Counted from the stretch's first letter, positions 7,872 to 17,420 are shown. The stretch is 64,000 nucleotides of DNA from Sphingobium herbicidovorans (GCF_002080435.1 NZ_CP020539.1:372001-436000), one strand, 5' to 3'. Numbers and translations are program-made. The notes: generated by a model from the sequence alone, not told the origin.

Positions 7872-10262
7872 ATGAAGTCTATGTTGCTGGCCGGCGTCGC
7901 GGCTATTCTGGTTCCTTTCTCGGTTTCCGCTCATGCTCAGGACCAGTCCTCGGGCACTGCTGCGCAGGAACAGGGCGCCAATCTCGGCGACATCGTCGTG
8001 ACCGCGCGTCGTTCCGCCGAAACGCTGCAGGACGTGCCCGTTGCCGTTACTGCGCTTAGCGGTGATTTCATCGAACGGCAGAATATTTCCGATCCGACCG
8101 ATGTGCCGAATTTCGCGCCGAACATCACGATCGAACAGCAGCCGTCCAGCCTTTCGGCCGCGACCATCTACATTCGCGGCATCGGCAACAATGAACCGTC
8201 CGCCGTGTCAGAACAGGGCGTGGGCGTCTATCTGGACGGGGTGTATCTGGCTCGTGCGGCTGGCGCCGTGTTCGACCTGATCGACCTGGAACGCATCGAA
8301 GTGCTGCGTGGCCCGCAGGGTACGCTGTTCGGCCGCAACACCATCGGCGGCGCGCTTCAGTTGATCACCAAAAAGCCCGCCAACGACATGCGTGTCACAG
8401 CCAAGGCAGGTTACGGTCGCTTCAACGAATGGTATGCCCGTGCCCGGCTCGACACCGGCTATATCATTGGTGACGTCATCAAGGCGTCGTTCGCCTATCA
8501 GCATCGGCAGGGCGATGGTTTTGTGAACAATACGCTCACACCCTCTTCGCAGGATCCGGGCTCTCTCAACGCTGACTCCATTGCGGTTGGCGTTCAGGGC
8601 GACTTTGGCGACGTCACGGTCAATTATAATTTCGACTATGATGATCGTCGCGGCACCCCGGCCTTCTTTCAGCTCGTTGCGACTACGCCGCTGGCCCAGG
8701 ACTATTATTCGCAGTCGCCCAATTATGGCGGCGCACCCTTTCTGGTCAGCACGGAACGGCAGGGCACTGTCCAGCAGGCAGGCTTCACCGACCGCAACGG
8801 CAATTTCCGCTATGGCAGCAAGACTCGCGTGCAGGGCCACGGCCTGACTGTCAGTTATGACGCCATTCCGGAACTGACGCTGAAGTCGATCACCGGCTAT
8901 CGCAAGTTCTTCCAGGACACGATCCTGAACCTGTCCGGTAACGGTGTGCTGCGTGGTCCGGTTGTGGACTTTACCTCGCCGACGCTGGTTTCGATCCAGG
9001 ATGTTGTGCCCTATACCGGCAACAACGCGCCGCAAAAGCAGTGGCAGTTCAGCCAGGAATTCCAGGCACTCGGCAAGGTAGGTGACTTCAACTACCTGCT
9101 CGGCATGTATTATTTCTACGAAAAGTCGTCGGAATTTAACCGTCAGGCGCTGACGATCGTTACGCCGGTCGCGGGTCTGCCGTTCCTGGGCTTCCCGCAG
9201 TCGGTGGCGGACGGGATCGCCGCGCTCAATCCGGATCTCGCGACGGTCGGCGTCAATGCCAATCCGATCCAGGCTTTTGGCGGCACGTCTCAGTCGATGG
9301 CGGTGTTCGGGCAGGTCAGCTGGCGGCCTTCGTCGCTGGACGACAAGCTCGAAGTTACGCTGGGCGGCCGGCATACGGCGGACGACAAGACCATTTATCT
9401 GGCGGGTGACGTCAGTCCGGTGCAGCGCGGTCGCCGCAGCTTCGATAACTTCTCCTGGCTGGCTTCGGCCTCTTACGAGGTCATCGATGATGTGATGCTC
9501 TATGGCCGCGTTTCGACCGGCTACCGTTCGGGTGGCATCAATCCGCGCGCGGGCGTCATCAACGGTTTTGAGCCGGAAAAGGCGACCGCTTATGAAGCGG
9601 GCGTCAAGTCGCAGTGGTTCGACAATCGCCTGCGCCTGAACGTCGCCGGGTACATCACCGACTATGACGATCTGCAGGTTCAGCAGTTCGCAGCTGGCAG
9701 CGGCGGCGCTACGTCGCTGATCGTCAATGCGGGTAAGGTCAGGCTGTCGGGCTTCGAAGCAGAAGTGACGGCTCTGCCCTTCCCCGGTTTCCAGATCGAT
9801 GGTTCGGTCGGCTATGTGAAGACGAACTACAAGACCTTCCTCTTCCGCGATCCGGGCACCAATACGATCGTGGACGTGGCCGATCAGGCGAAGCCGCTCT
9901 ACACGCCGAAGTGGAACGTCCATGTGGGTGCCGAATATTCGCATCCGATCGGCGGCGGTGACACGCTGGTCCGCCTGCGTGGTGATTATTCCTACCGGAC
10001 GGAGGTCTACTTCAACGCGCTGAACAACACCGCGCCCTTCAACGAAGACATCGTTGCGCCGCCTCAGACCAACGTCAGGGCGCGTCTGTCGGTCGAAGGC
10101 ATCGATATGGGCGGCGGCAAGCTGGATGTCGGCGTGTGGGGCGATAATCTGCTGAACCAGAAGCGCCTTGTCTATGGCATCGACTTCGGAGCGCTCGGTT
10201 TCGCTGGCGCGACCTTCAACAAGCCGATTTCCTATGGTGTGGACGCCAAGATCGCTTTCTAA
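7872..10262 (+). CDS. TonB-dependent outer-membrane receptor
   Basis: 796 residues from the ATG at 7872, chosen because GGGAGG lies 6 bp upstream and a signal peptide follows directly ('MLLAGVAAILVPFSVSAHAQ', cleavage after Ala-x-Ala). The mature start carries 'GDIVVTARR', the TonB-box-like segment, then the plug domain ('DVPVAVTAL', 'IRGIGNN', 'VGVYLDGVYLAR', 'IEVLRGPQGTLFGRNTIGGA'). A C-terminal beta-barrel ends in Phe ('DAKIAF'). This sphingomonad type usually carries hydrophobic organic substrates rather than siderophores. Placed after the mutase operon and near steroid genes, it may import the parent compound. It has its own promoter region and a strong terminator. Confidence 0.96.
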   Translation: MKSMLLAGVAAILVPFSVSAHAQDQSSGTAAQEQGANLGDIVVTARRSAETLQDVPVAVTALSGDFIERQNISDPTDVPNFAPNITIEQQPSSLSAATIYIRGIGNNEPSAVSEQGVGVYLDGVYLARAAGAVFDLIDLERIEVLRGPQGTLFGRNTIGGALQLITKKPANDMRVTAKAGYGRFNEWYARARLDTGYIIGDVIKASFAYQHRQGDGFVNNTLTPSSQDPGSLNADSIAVGVQGDFGDVTVNYNFDYDDRRGTPAFFQLVATTPLAQDYYSQSPNYGGAPFLVSTERQGTVQQAGFTDRNGNFRYGSKTRVQGHGLTVSYDAIPELTLKSITGYRKFFQDTILNLSGNGVLRGPVVDFTSPTLVSIQDVVPYTGNNAPQKQWQFSQEFQALGKVGDFNYLLGMYYFYEKSSEFNRQALTIVTPVAGLPFLGFPQSVADGIAALNPDLATVGVNANPIQAFGGTSQSMAVFGQVSWRPSSLDDKLEVTLGGRHTADDKTIYLAGDVSPVQRGRRSFDNFSWLASASYEVIDDVMLYGRVSTGYRSGGINPRAGVINGFEPEKATAYEAGVKSQWFDNRLRLNVAGYITDYDDLQVQQFAAGSGGATSLIVNAGKVRLSGFEAEVTALPFPGFQIDGSVGYVKTNYKTFLFRDPGTNTIVDVADQAKPLYTPKWNVHVGAEYSHPIGGGDTLVRLRGDYSYRTEVYFNALNNTAPFNEDIVAPPQTNVRARLSVEGIDMGGGKLDVGVWGDNLLNQKRLVYGIDFGALGFAGATFNKPISYGVDAKIAF

Positions 10263-10281
10263 GAGCGGGGCTGTGAAAAAG

Positions 10282-10317
10282 GGGCGCGAAGTGAAGAACT
10301 TCGCGCCCTTATTTTTG
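10282..10317 (+). terminator. Rho-independent terminator after TonB receptor
   Basis: The stem is GGGCGCGAAGT (10282-10292) with ACTTCGCGCCC (10298-10308), 11 perfect pairs around a 5-base loop, followed by TTATTTTTG. It ends the receptor transcript 20 bp after the stop codon. Confidence 0.9.
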
Positions 10318-10388
10318 CATGGATGATTTTGCCCGCGCGCGCAGAAGATGGTTTATCGTGCTTCTGAAAGCATAGCTTCCAACCTCCG

Positions 10389-10435
10389 TTGGCCCTGAGC
10401 TTGTCGAAGGGCCTCGACAGGCTCAGCCCGAACGG
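10389..10435. repeat. REP-like intergenic repeat
   Basis: CTGAGCTTGTCG (10395-10406) and CGACAGGCTCAG (10415-10426) form a 12-bp stem with one G-T type mismatch, flanked by GGCC and CCCGAACGG. I recognise this as the 'CTTGTCGAAGG ... GCTCAGCCCGAACGG' intergenic repeat that is very common in sphingomonad genomes. It is probably a dispersed REP element with no gene-specific role. Confidence 0.65.
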
Positions 10436-10468
10436 GGATCGGCTGCAGTCAAAGCCAGCAATTCTGCT

Positions 10469-11260
10469 TCAACTCACCGTCGATCCGCCATCGACCGCGA
10501 TGCTCTGGCCGCTGATCCACTCGCCATCCCGGCTCGCCAGATGTGCTACCATGGCGGCGATGTCTTCGACCTGACCCAAGCGTGGAGACCGGCCCCGCGC
10601 CAAGACTTCCTGCTGGAAATCGGTCGGCATCGTCTGGCGCAGTTCGGGAGTGACGACCAACCCTGGCATGATGGCATTGGCGCGAATGCCCTGCTGTCCC
10701 CATCCGCTGGCGACATGGCGGACAAGCGCATTGATCCCGGCCTTTGCCATCGCATAGCAGGGACGAACCGGCTCGGCTGCGATAGCAGCGGCCGATGATG
10801 TATAGATCATTGCGCCCCCTCCGCGCTCCAGCAACTTGGGCAGCGCATGGCGGGTGATCCGCAGCATGCCCTTCAAGTTAACGTCCAGCGTGCGCTCCAG
10901 CACTTCGTCGCTGACCGTGAGAACGTCGCTATCGGTCATCAGGATACGGAGATCGGCGAAATTGGCGTGAACCGCATCGATGCCGCCAAAGCTGCTGGCG
11001 GCAGTGTCAATCAACCTGGCGACCGAAGCATCGTCCGTCGCATCGAAATGGCAGCCGAGCGCCTGTCCGCCCTTACCCGTGATCTCTTGCACCAGGCTAT
11101 CGATCTTGTCTTTCTCGCTTGCTGGCGATGCGGCGACGACTTTCGCACCCTCCGCTGCGAGCCGTAATGCCGTGGCCCGGCCAATCCCGCTGGACGCGCC
11201 GGCAACGACGATGACTTTGTCCACCAGGCGGCGGCAACCCATGGCCAAATCTTCGCTCAT
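10469..11260 (-). CDS. Short-chain dehydrogenase/reductase (SDR)
   Basis: 263 residues. The cofactor motif is 'AGASSGIGRA', the active-site Ser is in 'YTSSAAAI', and the catalytic pair is Tyr-x3-Lys in 'YAMAK'. The C-terminus 'SGQSIAVDGG' is typical of FabG-like classical SDRs. The usual NNAG is changed to 'HANFAD', which is unusual because that Asn supports the proton relay. The start at 11260 has GGGGAG 5 bp upstream. It is a single gene between the TonB receptor and the efflux operon, read leftward. The substrate is unknown; a hydroxysteroid role is possible from context only. Confidence 0.9.
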   Translation of the reverse strand: MSEDLAMGCRRLVDKVIVVAGASSGIGRATALRLAAEGAKVVAASPASEKDKIDSLVQEITGKGGQALGCHFDATDDASVARLIDTAASSFGGIDAVHANFADLRILMTDSDVLTVSDEVLERTLDVNLKGMLRITRHALPKLLERGGGAMIYTSSAAAIAAEPVRPCYAMAKAGINALVRHVASGWGQQGIRANAIMPGLVVTPELRQTMPTDFQQEVLARGRSPRLGQVEDIAAMVAHLASRDGEWISGQSIAVDGGSTVS

Positions 11261-11305
11261 ACTGTCTCCCCTTATCCTGTTGGCTTTTCATGATGCGGTA
11301 GCGGG

Positions 11306-12739
11306 TCAGTGGGTGGTTTGCGGTCCTTCCGCGGGCATTCCCTGCCACCCCAGCCCCAACGCCTTCTGAATATTGATGAAACTTTCGGTCAGCCCGACCA
11401 TTGCTCTGACTTTTGCCTGCGTGGCCTCCAACGCCGAACGTCGCGCTGACAGATAGTTTATTCTTGAAATCGTCCCAGCCTCACTGCGCTGCCGGGCCAG
11501 GTCGGCCGCCGTTTTCGCCTGCCCTTCGGCGTGGACAAGATCCGTCAGGCTTTCGCGTTGGTGCTGGAACCGGGATAGCGCGCCCTCCGCATCCTGCAGC
11601 GCGGCCAGCACGGCGTTCCGATAGTTGGCTGCGGCTTCATCCCGCTGCGCTTCGGCAGCATCTACGCGCGATCTGGCCTTGCCGAAATCCAGGAAAGACC
11701 AGCTGATGCGTGGCGCTGCCGCCACCGTGAACTTGTCGAGATCTAAGAGATCTTTGGGAGAAGAACCCCCCAGGCCGACAAGACCAAGGAAGCTGATGCG
11801 AGGGAAACGGGCAGCGTCGGCCACGCCGATCCGCGCCGTCTGTGCGGCCAGCTTGCGCTCTGCGGCGCGAATGTCCGGGCGGCGTCGCAGCAATGCGGCC
11901 GGATCGCCCACCGCCACCTGGGCCGGTGGCAGCGGGGGTGAGGAAGGGGCGTCGAGCAGTGCGTCCAGCGTACCCGGCGCTGTGCCCGTCAGCACGGCGA
12001 TCTTATCCTTGAACCCGTCGATCTCGGCCCGGATCGGCGCCAGCCGGGCGCGTGCCCCATCCCGATCGTATTCCTGTTGCAGCAGATCGCCGCGCGCTAT
12101 CGTGCCGCGTTCAAATCGCTGGCGAGTAAGGGCAACCTCCTCATCCTGCAACGCCAGCGCCTCCAGTCCGAGTATGAGACGTTGTTGCCGGTCCCGCAGA
12201 TCGACATAGCTTTGCGCAATCTCCGCCGACAGGCTGACGCGTACATCAGCCAGATCCGCTTCCCTCGTCGCAATATCGGCCCGTGCCGCCTCAACCGCAC
12301 GATGATGACCGCCGAACAGATCCAGCTCCCAGCTTGCGTCGAACCCGACATTATAGAGGTCCAAGGTGGTGGCGCCGCCGTCGTCGGCCTGGCCGGGTAG
12401 CCGGGCCTTTGCATGGATCGCTGACCCGTTGATTGTTGGCAGGCCGTCGGCCTTACGCTGTCGAAGTGCGGAGCGTGCCTGACGGATGCGGGCGGCTGCT
12501 GCGTCGAGGCGCGGATTGCTCGCAAGCGCCCGGCTCATGAGCTGATCCAGCACCGGGTCCGCAAGGGTGGTCCACCAAGGCTGATACAACTCAATCGCAC
12601 CTTGGCTCGCGTCGCCTCTGACGAAAGCTGGAGGGGTGGCGGGAGCAGCATTTTGCGGTCCGTGATAATCGGGACCGGCCGTGCAGCCGGCCGTCATCAG
12701 CAAGAGGAGGAGACAAGCGGTTCCGCGGCGCATGGGCAT
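11306..12739 (-). CDS. Outer-membrane efflux lipoprotein (NodT/OprM family)
   Basis: About 477 residues, starting at the ATG at 12739 (or 12733). The N-terminus is a lipoprotein signal: 'LLLLLMTAGC' places the lipidated Cys directly after a hydrophobic stretch. Two outer-membrane efflux repeats follow, with long helical Ala/Arg/Gln-rich segments ('LASNPRLDAAAARIRQARS', 'IGLGG'-type turns). It forms the outer-membrane duct of a tripartite pump. It lies directly after the MFS gene, with the start overlapping the MFS stop region, so it is the last gene of a three-gene leftward efflux operon. Confidence 0.93.
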   Translation of the reverse strand: MPMRRGTACLLLLLMTAGCTAGPDYHGPQNAAPATPPAFVRGDASQGAIELYQPWWTTLADPVLDQLMSRALASNPRLDAAAARIRQARSALRQRKADGLPTINGSAIHAKARLPGQADDGGATTLDLYNVGFDASWELDLFGGHHRAVEAARADIATREADLADVRVSLSAEIAQSYVDLRDRQQRLILGLEALALQDEEVALTRQRFERGTIARGDLLQQEYDRDGARARLAPIRAEIDGFKDKIAVLTGTAPGTLDALLDAPSSPPLPPAQVAVGDPAALLRRRPDIRAAERKLAAQTARIGVADAARFPRISFLGLVGLGGSSPKDLLDLDKFTVAAAPRISWSFLDFGKARSRVDAAEAQRDEAAANYRNAVLAALQDAEGALSRFQHQRESLTDLVHAEGQAKTAADLARQRSEAGTISRINYLSARRSALEATQAKVRAMVGLTESFINIQKALGLGWQGMPAEGPQTTH

Positions 12740-12740
12740 C

Positions 12741-14288
12741 TCAATGGGCTGCCACGGGCGCCGCGCTTTGCGGCAGTGGCCGAAGGAAGAAAACAAGCGG
12801 AGCGGTACACAGGATGCCGACGATCAGAATCCAGAACAGGTCGGTGAAGGTCATGGTCAACGCCTGAGTGTGGATATTCTGTTCGATCACCCGATAAGCG
12901 GCTTCCTGGCTGCCTAAAGCCTGGGCCTGCATATCCACATAGTTTTGGACGTCGAGACTGTTGGCCCGCAGGCCTTCTTCCATTCTGCGGCTGTGGAGCC
13001 AGAGCCGCTGATCCTGCACGATAGCGATGCCCGCCAGCGCAAGCGAGCCGCCCAGGTTGCGCGCCGCATTGTAAAGGCCCGCGGCATCGCTCGCCAGCGA
13101 CATCGGCACGGAACGGATCGCTGCCTGATTAAGGTACATCATGACGCAAATGGTGCCGACACCGCGGATCAATTGGGAATCGACGAAATCCGATCCTTGC
13201 GATGACGCGGTCAGCCCGGTTTCCAGATATGCGCTGATGATCAGCAGGGTCAGGCCGAGCAGCACGGCAGCGTGGATCGGCACGTTGCGAATGGCCCATG
13301 GCATGAATGGCATCATCAGAACCATCGGAATGCCAGACAGCAGGACGATCTTCCCGGATTGCAGCGCGTTATATTGGGCGATCAGCGTCAGGAACTGCGG
13401 AATGACATAGGACGTCCCGTAGATCACCACGCCCACCATCATGGCCATGACAAACACCGCGCCAAACTGGCGGTCCAGCAGCAAGCGCAATCTGATGACC
13501 GGCCGTTTCGCGAGACGTTGCCCCGCGAACAGCAGGGCGAAGCCGACCGCGGCCGTGATGGCAAGCCAGATGATTGTGGAGGATTCGAACCATTGCTCCC
13601 TTTCTCCTTCCTCCAGCACGACGGTAAGGCCGCCAAGGCCAAGGATCAGGCCGAAGACACCCAGCCAGTCGGCCTCCCCGATCAGGTCGAAGCGAGGCCG
13701 TTCATGCGGAAGCGCCACCAGCAGCAGTATCAGCAGCGCGATACCCACCGGCAGGTTCAGGAAGAAGGCATAATGCCAGCTTATATTTTCAGTGAGCCAG
13801 CCCCCAAGAACCGGACCCATGATAGGGCCAAGGATCGCGGTGGCGCCGAACAGGGAATTGCCCACCGGTTGCTGGTAACGCGGCAAGCGCGTGGCGATTA
13901 TCGTCATGGCCGTCGGGATCAGCGCGCCGCCTGTCACCCCTTGGCCGATCCGTCCGGCGATCATGACCGTCAGCGTCTGGGCCATGCCGCAGACCATCGA
14001 GAATGCGATGAAACCGATCGTGGAGATGAGGAGGAAATTGCGCAGCCCGAATAGCCGCTGCAACCATCCCGCCAAGGGGATGATGACGATTTCCGCGACG
14101 ATGAAGGACGTCGCTATCCAGGTGCCTTCGGTGCCGCTCGCGCCGATTTCGCCCTGAATGATCGGCAGCGCCGAATTGACGATGGAAATGTCCAGCATCG
14201 CCATCATCGCGCCCAGAGTCCCCGCCGCGACCGCCAGCCAATCCGCAGTGCTGGCAGGCTGTTCCCCGACGTTCTGCGCCGGACTCAC
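12741..14288 (-). CDS. DHA2-family MFS drug efflux permease (EmrB/QacA type)
   Basis: 515 residues with about 14 hydrophobic segments. Motif C-like 'GATAILGPIMGPVLGGWL' and motif A-like 'GWLQRLFGLRNFLL' are present, and the N-terminal 'MLDISIVNSALPIIQ' contains the acidic residue conserved in DHA2 pumps. It would be the inner-membrane proton-driven pump working with the adaptor (14285) and the outer-membrane duct (11306). It overlaps the adaptor by 4 bp. Substrates may include hydrophobic toxic compounds such as steroids, but this is inferred from genome context. Confidence 0.95.
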   Translation of the reverse strand: MSPAQNVGEQPASTADWLAVAAGTLGAMMAMLDISIVNSALPIIQGEIGASGTEGTWIATSFIVAEIVIIPLAGWLQRLFGLRNFLLISTIGFIAFSMVCGMAQTLTVMIAGRIGQGVTGGALIPTAMTIIATRLPRYQQPVGNSLFGATAILGPIMGPVLGGWLTENISWHYAFFLNLPVGIALLILLLVALPHERPRFDLIGEADWLGVFGLILGLGGLTVVLEEGEREQWFESSTIIWLAITAAVGFALLFAGQRLAKRPVIRLRLLLDRQFGAVFVMAMMVGVVIYGTSYVIPQFLTLIAQYNALQSGKIVLLSGIPMVLMMPFMPWAIRNVPIHAAVLLGLTLLIISAYLETGLTASSQGSDFVDSQLIRGVGTICVMMYLNQAAIRSVPMSLASDAAGLYNAARNLGGSLALAGIAIVQDQRLWLHSRRMEEGLRANSLDVQNYVDMQAQALGSQEAAYRVIEQNIHTQALTMTFTDLFWILIVGILCTAPLVFFLRPLPQSAAPVAAH

Positions 14289-15466
14289 CGCCCTGCGTCC
14301 TGCCGGGTCTGCTGGCGATCTTTAAGGCGCTGGATCTCGTCCCGCGCCGACCGGGTATCGACAGAGACCGAGACAGACATGCCAGGAAGCAGCAGTTTTT
14401 TGAGAGCTGTATCGGCATCGATCGCGATGCGAACGGGCACGCGCTGGACGATCTTGGTGAAATTGCCCGTCGCATTTTGTGGCGGCAGAAGCGAGAATTG
14501 CGAACCCGTGCCGGGCGCGAGGCTGGCGACATGGCCGCGCAGGGTGACGCCGGGCAGGGCATCGACCTCGAACTCGGCGGGCTGGCCCTGGCGCATCAGG
14601 CCAAGCTGTGTTTCCTTGAAATTGGCTTCCAGATAAAGATGGTCGACCGGCACCACAGACATCAGCCGCAAGCCGGGCTGCACGAACTGCCCGAGACGGG
14701 CTGTAAGGTCGCCGACCCGACCGGCAACACTTGCCCGGATCACCATGTCGCGAACATTGCGCTGCGCGGCCGCCAACTGCGCCCTTGCGCTTTGACCCTG
14801 CGCTTTCGCCTGCGCCACCTGCGCTTGCAAACTTGCGATGCGCCGCATCGCGCCCTCCACAGCTGCCTGTTGTGCGGACGCATCCTGTGCTGCCTGCGCC
14901 GCTTGGGTGCGCAGGGAAGCAAGTTTTTCAGCCGGCTCCGCGCCGCTGGCGGCGAGCGGCGCATATCGTGCGACTTCGGTCGCGGCAGAGCGCGCCTTGA
15001 TCCGCGCCGCCGCCAGCATCGCACGAGCCTGTTCGATGGAGGCTTGCTGCTCGCCAATCATCGCTTCGGCATTGGCGGCGTTGGCGGACGCCAGGTTGAT
15101 TTGCGCCTCGCCCTGCGTGGCCTGTGATGGATAATCGGGAGCCTCGATGCGCAGCAGGGCCTGACCGGCCTTTACCTCCTGATTTTCATGCACCAGCATT
15201 TCGCTGACATAGCCCGAGATTCGGGCCGAGACCGTGACGCTGTCCGCCTGAAGATAGGCGTCATCGGTGGTCTGCTGATATTTTCCGTACAGTTGATGGT
15301 GGATGAACCAGATGGCGCCCGCCAGCAGCGCGATCGCCGCTGCCGTGCCGAGCACGAGCCATATCTTGCGCCGTTTCCGGTCACCTGCAGCCTCGTCGAT
15401 ATCCAATCGGCCGAAGCCAGGCTCTACGTCAGCCATGCCACCATTCGACCCCTTTTGACCGGTCAT
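14285..15466 (-). CDS. EmrA/HlyD-type membrane-fusion adaptor
   Basis: 393 residues from the ATG at 15466 (an ATG at 15436 is the alternative). One N-terminal membrane helix ('IWLVLGTAAAIALLAGAIWF') is followed by 'TDDAYLQADSVTVSARISG', the lipoyl/barrel-sandwich start typical of EmrA. A long Ala/Gln-rich coiled coil of about 130 residues comes next, then the second half-lipoyl with 'IRASVAGRVGDL' and the beta-barrel. It links the MFS pump to the outer-membrane duct. The frame is open further upstream to 15634, but that extension lacks an adaptor-like sequence. Confidence 0.94.
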   Translation of the reverse strand: MTGQKGSNGGMADVEPGFGRLDIDEAAGDRKRRKIWLVLGTAAAIALLAGAIWFIHHQLYGKYQQTTDDAYLQADSVTVSARISGYVSEMLVHENQEVKAGQALLRIEAPDYPSQATQGEAQINLASANAANAEAMIGEQQASIEQARAMLAAARIKARSAATEVARYAPLAASGAEPAEKLASLRTQAAQAAQDASAQQAAVEGAMRRIASLQAQVAQAKAQGQSARAQLAAAQRNVRDMVIRASVAGRVGDLTARLGQFVQPGLRLMSVVPVDHLYLEANFKETQLGLMRQGQPAEFEVDALPGVTLRGHVASLAPGTGSQFSLLPPQNATGNFTKIVQRVPVRIAIDADTALKKLLLPGMSVSVSVDTRSARDEIQRLKDRQQTRQDAGR

Positions 15467-15529
15467 AAATTTCCAACGCACCCACTTACCGCGACGGTTT
15501 AGGGATTGCCTCGCAGGGAAGGCAAGTGT

Positions 15530-15550
15530 TTTCCGATGACGAATCGGAAA
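15530..15550. promoter_or_regulatory. Perfect inverted-repeat operator upstream of efflux operon
   Basis: TTTCCGAT-N5-ATCGGAAA has 8-bp perfect arms and 21 bp overall, about 64 bp upstream of the adaptor start. The size and symmetry fit a TetR- or MarR-type repressor site for the efflux operon. No such repressor gene lies in the window, so it would act in trans. Confidence 0.5.
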
Positions 15551-15715
15551 TGTGGAGCTATGTTCGGTAACAGGAATCACGCACGACGTCGTCAGCACTA
15601 AGGGAACACTGGTCAGGCAACCGCAGGGCGGCATTTTCCTTTCCCTTAGGATGGCCCGCCAGCTATCCGCGCGGCACTAAGGAAGATGATCGGCGTCAGC
15701 AGAATGGAGAGGAAT

Positions 15716-16231
15716 ATGTCGCAGCCCTTGCTTGATCGGATTGCGCTGCATGATCTGGTAATGCGGTACTGCCGGGGGTGCGACCGGCGCGACTTTGCGC
15801 TGGTTCGCACGCTATATCATGATGATGCGATCGACGATCATGGAGCGATGTTCAAGGGCGGGCCGGACGACTTTGTCGCCTGGTTGCCCGAAGTCACCGC
15901 GCACTGGGATCTGACCCGACACAATATAACAAACAGTCTGTTCGTCATCGACGGCGACCGCGCGGAAGGCGAGCATTATGTCGAGGCGTGGCACCGGACC
16001 CATGGCCCCGACGCCAAGCTGTTCATTGCGCTGGGCCGCTATCTCGACCGCTATGAACGGCGGGACGGAGAATGGAAATTCACTTATCGCAGCCTCGTAT
16101 TCGACCATGGGTCGATCGTTCCGGTGGACCAGCCCGCCGTCGATCGCATGAGCAACGACGCGCCCAATGGTCGCGCTGACCGCGATGATCCGTCGTTCGG
16201 ATACCCCCTTCTTGCGAGTCTCTCCGCATGA
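15716..16231 (+). CDS. SnoaL-like (nuclear transport factor 2 fold) protein
   Basis: 171 residues from the ATG at 15716, preceded by GGAGAGG at 4 bp; the longer in-frame start at 15686 is less likely. 'RIALHDLVMRYCRGCDRRDF' then 'YHDDAIDDHG' is the typical N-terminal helix plus first strand of SnoaL_4 proteins. A central 'HNITNSLFVIDGDRAEGEHYVEAWHR' segment (20-40 residues before the wide Tyr-rich sheet) is also characteristic. This fold hosts isomerases, dehydratases and cyclases. It overlaps the alcohol dehydrogenase by 4 bp, so the pair may act on the same substrate. The reaction is not known. Confidence 0.85.
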   Translation: MSQPLLDRIALHDLVMRYCRGCDRRDFALVRTLYHDDAIDDHGAMFKGGPDDFVAWLPEVTAHWDLTRHNITNSLFVIDGDRAEGEHYVEAWHRTHGPDAKLFIALGRYLDRYERRDGEWKFTYRSLVFDHGSIVPVDQPAVDRMSNDAPNGRADRDDPSFGYPLLASLSA

Positions 16232-17301
16232 GGGCCGCGATATGGGACGGGCAATCGCTGTTCGTCAGCGATCGGGTGGAATTGCGGCCGGTAGAGGCGG
16301 GGGAAGTGCGCGTCCGGGTGCTGCGTTCGGGCATCTGCCACAGCGACGTAGCGATGATGACGCCGGATCATCGCGGATCACTCGTTATTCTTGGGCATGA
16401 GGCGGCCGGGGAGATCGCCGAACTGGGTCCGGGCGTCGAAGGATGGGCGGTGGGCGACCATGTTGCCGTGGGTACGCAGACGCCATGCGGAGAGTGCCGC
16501 GAATGCCGCCGGGGAGAGCCGCACAATTGCGATATCAACTGGGGCTTTACGCCAGGTTTCCCCTTCGCGCTGGATGGAAAGCCGGTCGCTTCCTTTGCCA
16601 ACGTATCTTCCTTTGCGAGCGAGATCGTGGTGAAGGCGTCCCAACTTTTCGCGCTCCACGATCTGCCACTGGACCAGGGCGCACTGATCGGCTGCGCCGT
16701 ATCGACCGGCGTCTGTGCTTCGCGTGTGTTGGGCAGGGTGCGTGCGGGAGATAATGTCGCTGTGTTTGGCGTAGGCGGCATCGGGGTGAACGCGATTCAG
16801 GGGGCTGCCCGCAATGGCGCCCATGTGATTGCGGTCGATGCCAATCCGGCCAAGGAGGCGGCGGCGCGTCAATTCGGCGCTGACGCATTCGTGCTGGCGA
16901 ACCCTGCGCAGGATAGCGCGACGGCGGCAGCTATGCTGGCCCGGGAACACGGCCCGATCGATGTGGTTGTGGAATGCAGCGGTGCGGTCGGTGCGATCGA
17001 AACGGCCATGCGCTGCACCAAACGGGGCGGACGCGTGGTGCTGATCGGCATGTCGCGATATGGGGCGGAGGCGGCATTGCCGCTCAGCAGCTTCGTCATG
17101 GGCGGTGAGGTGATCGCCACGATGAATGGCGGCGCAGTGCCCGATCGCGACTATCCCGAACTGATCGCGCAGGCGCAGAACGGTCGACTGAACCTTGCCG
17201 ATCAGATCAGCGGAATTTGGCCGCTGGATCGTATCAACGAGGCAATTGCAGCATTGAAGGCCGGAGAAGTGACGCGCGCCATGATCGACCACGAACGCTA
17301 G
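16228..17301 (+). CDS. Zinc-dependent medium-chain alcohol dehydrogenase
   Basis: 357 residues. Catalytic-zinc ligands are in 'SGICHSD' (Cys) and 'LGHEAAG' (His-Glu). The four structural-zinc cysteines are in 'CGECRECRRGEPHNC'. The NAD(P) Rossmann motif is 'VFGVGGIG' and the acidic residue in 'AVDANPAK' favours NAD. It resembles the class III-like aryl/benzyl alcohol dehydrogenase group. It is translationally coupled to a SnoaL-like protein upstream. A hydroxysteroid or side-chain alcohol is a reasonable guess from context, not from sequence. Confidence 0.95.
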   Translation: MRAAIWDGQSLFVSDRVELRPVEAGEVRVRVLRSGICHSDVAMMTPDHRGSLVILGHEAAGEIAELGPGVEGWAVGDHVAVGTQTPCGECRECRRGEPHNCDINWGFTPGFPFALDGKPVASFANVSSFASEIVVKASQLFALHDLPLDQGALIGCAVSTGVCASRVLGRVRAGDNVAVFGVGGIGVNAIQGAARNGAHVIAVDANPAKEAAARQFGADAFVLANPAQDSATAAAMLAREHGPIDVVVECSGAVGAIETAMRCTKRGGRVVLIGMSRYGAEAALPLSSFVMGGEVIATMNGGAVPDRDYPELIAQAQNGRLNLADQISGIWPLDRINEAIAALKAGEVTRAMIDHER

Positions 17302-17349
17302 GAGGGGAGGGGTTGCGGCGGCGCAGAATCGATCATTCGGGCCAGGATT

Positions 17350-17420
17350 TACGCATTTATCTGGCGGAAACTATGTTTCGTTGATTGAACATAGGCTAAA
17401 TACACCATTCGAATACGCAT
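17350..17420 (+). promoter_or_regulatory. Two TACGCAT sites and an inverted repeat upstream of the DUF1214-like gene
   Basis: TACGCAT occurs at 17350-17356 and 17414-17420, the second just before the ribosome site AGGAG (17423-17427). Between them CTATGTT (17371-17377) and AACATAG (17388-17394) form a 7-bp inverted repeat with a 10-base spacer. The same heptamer appears at the hsaA promoter and at several other gene starts, so a shared regulator is possible. Confidence 0.45.

Noticed and set aside
8208..9944. 578-codon reverse-strand frame inside the TonB receptor
   Set aside because: No motif, composition of an antisense shadow, and the forward frame is a full TonB receptor.
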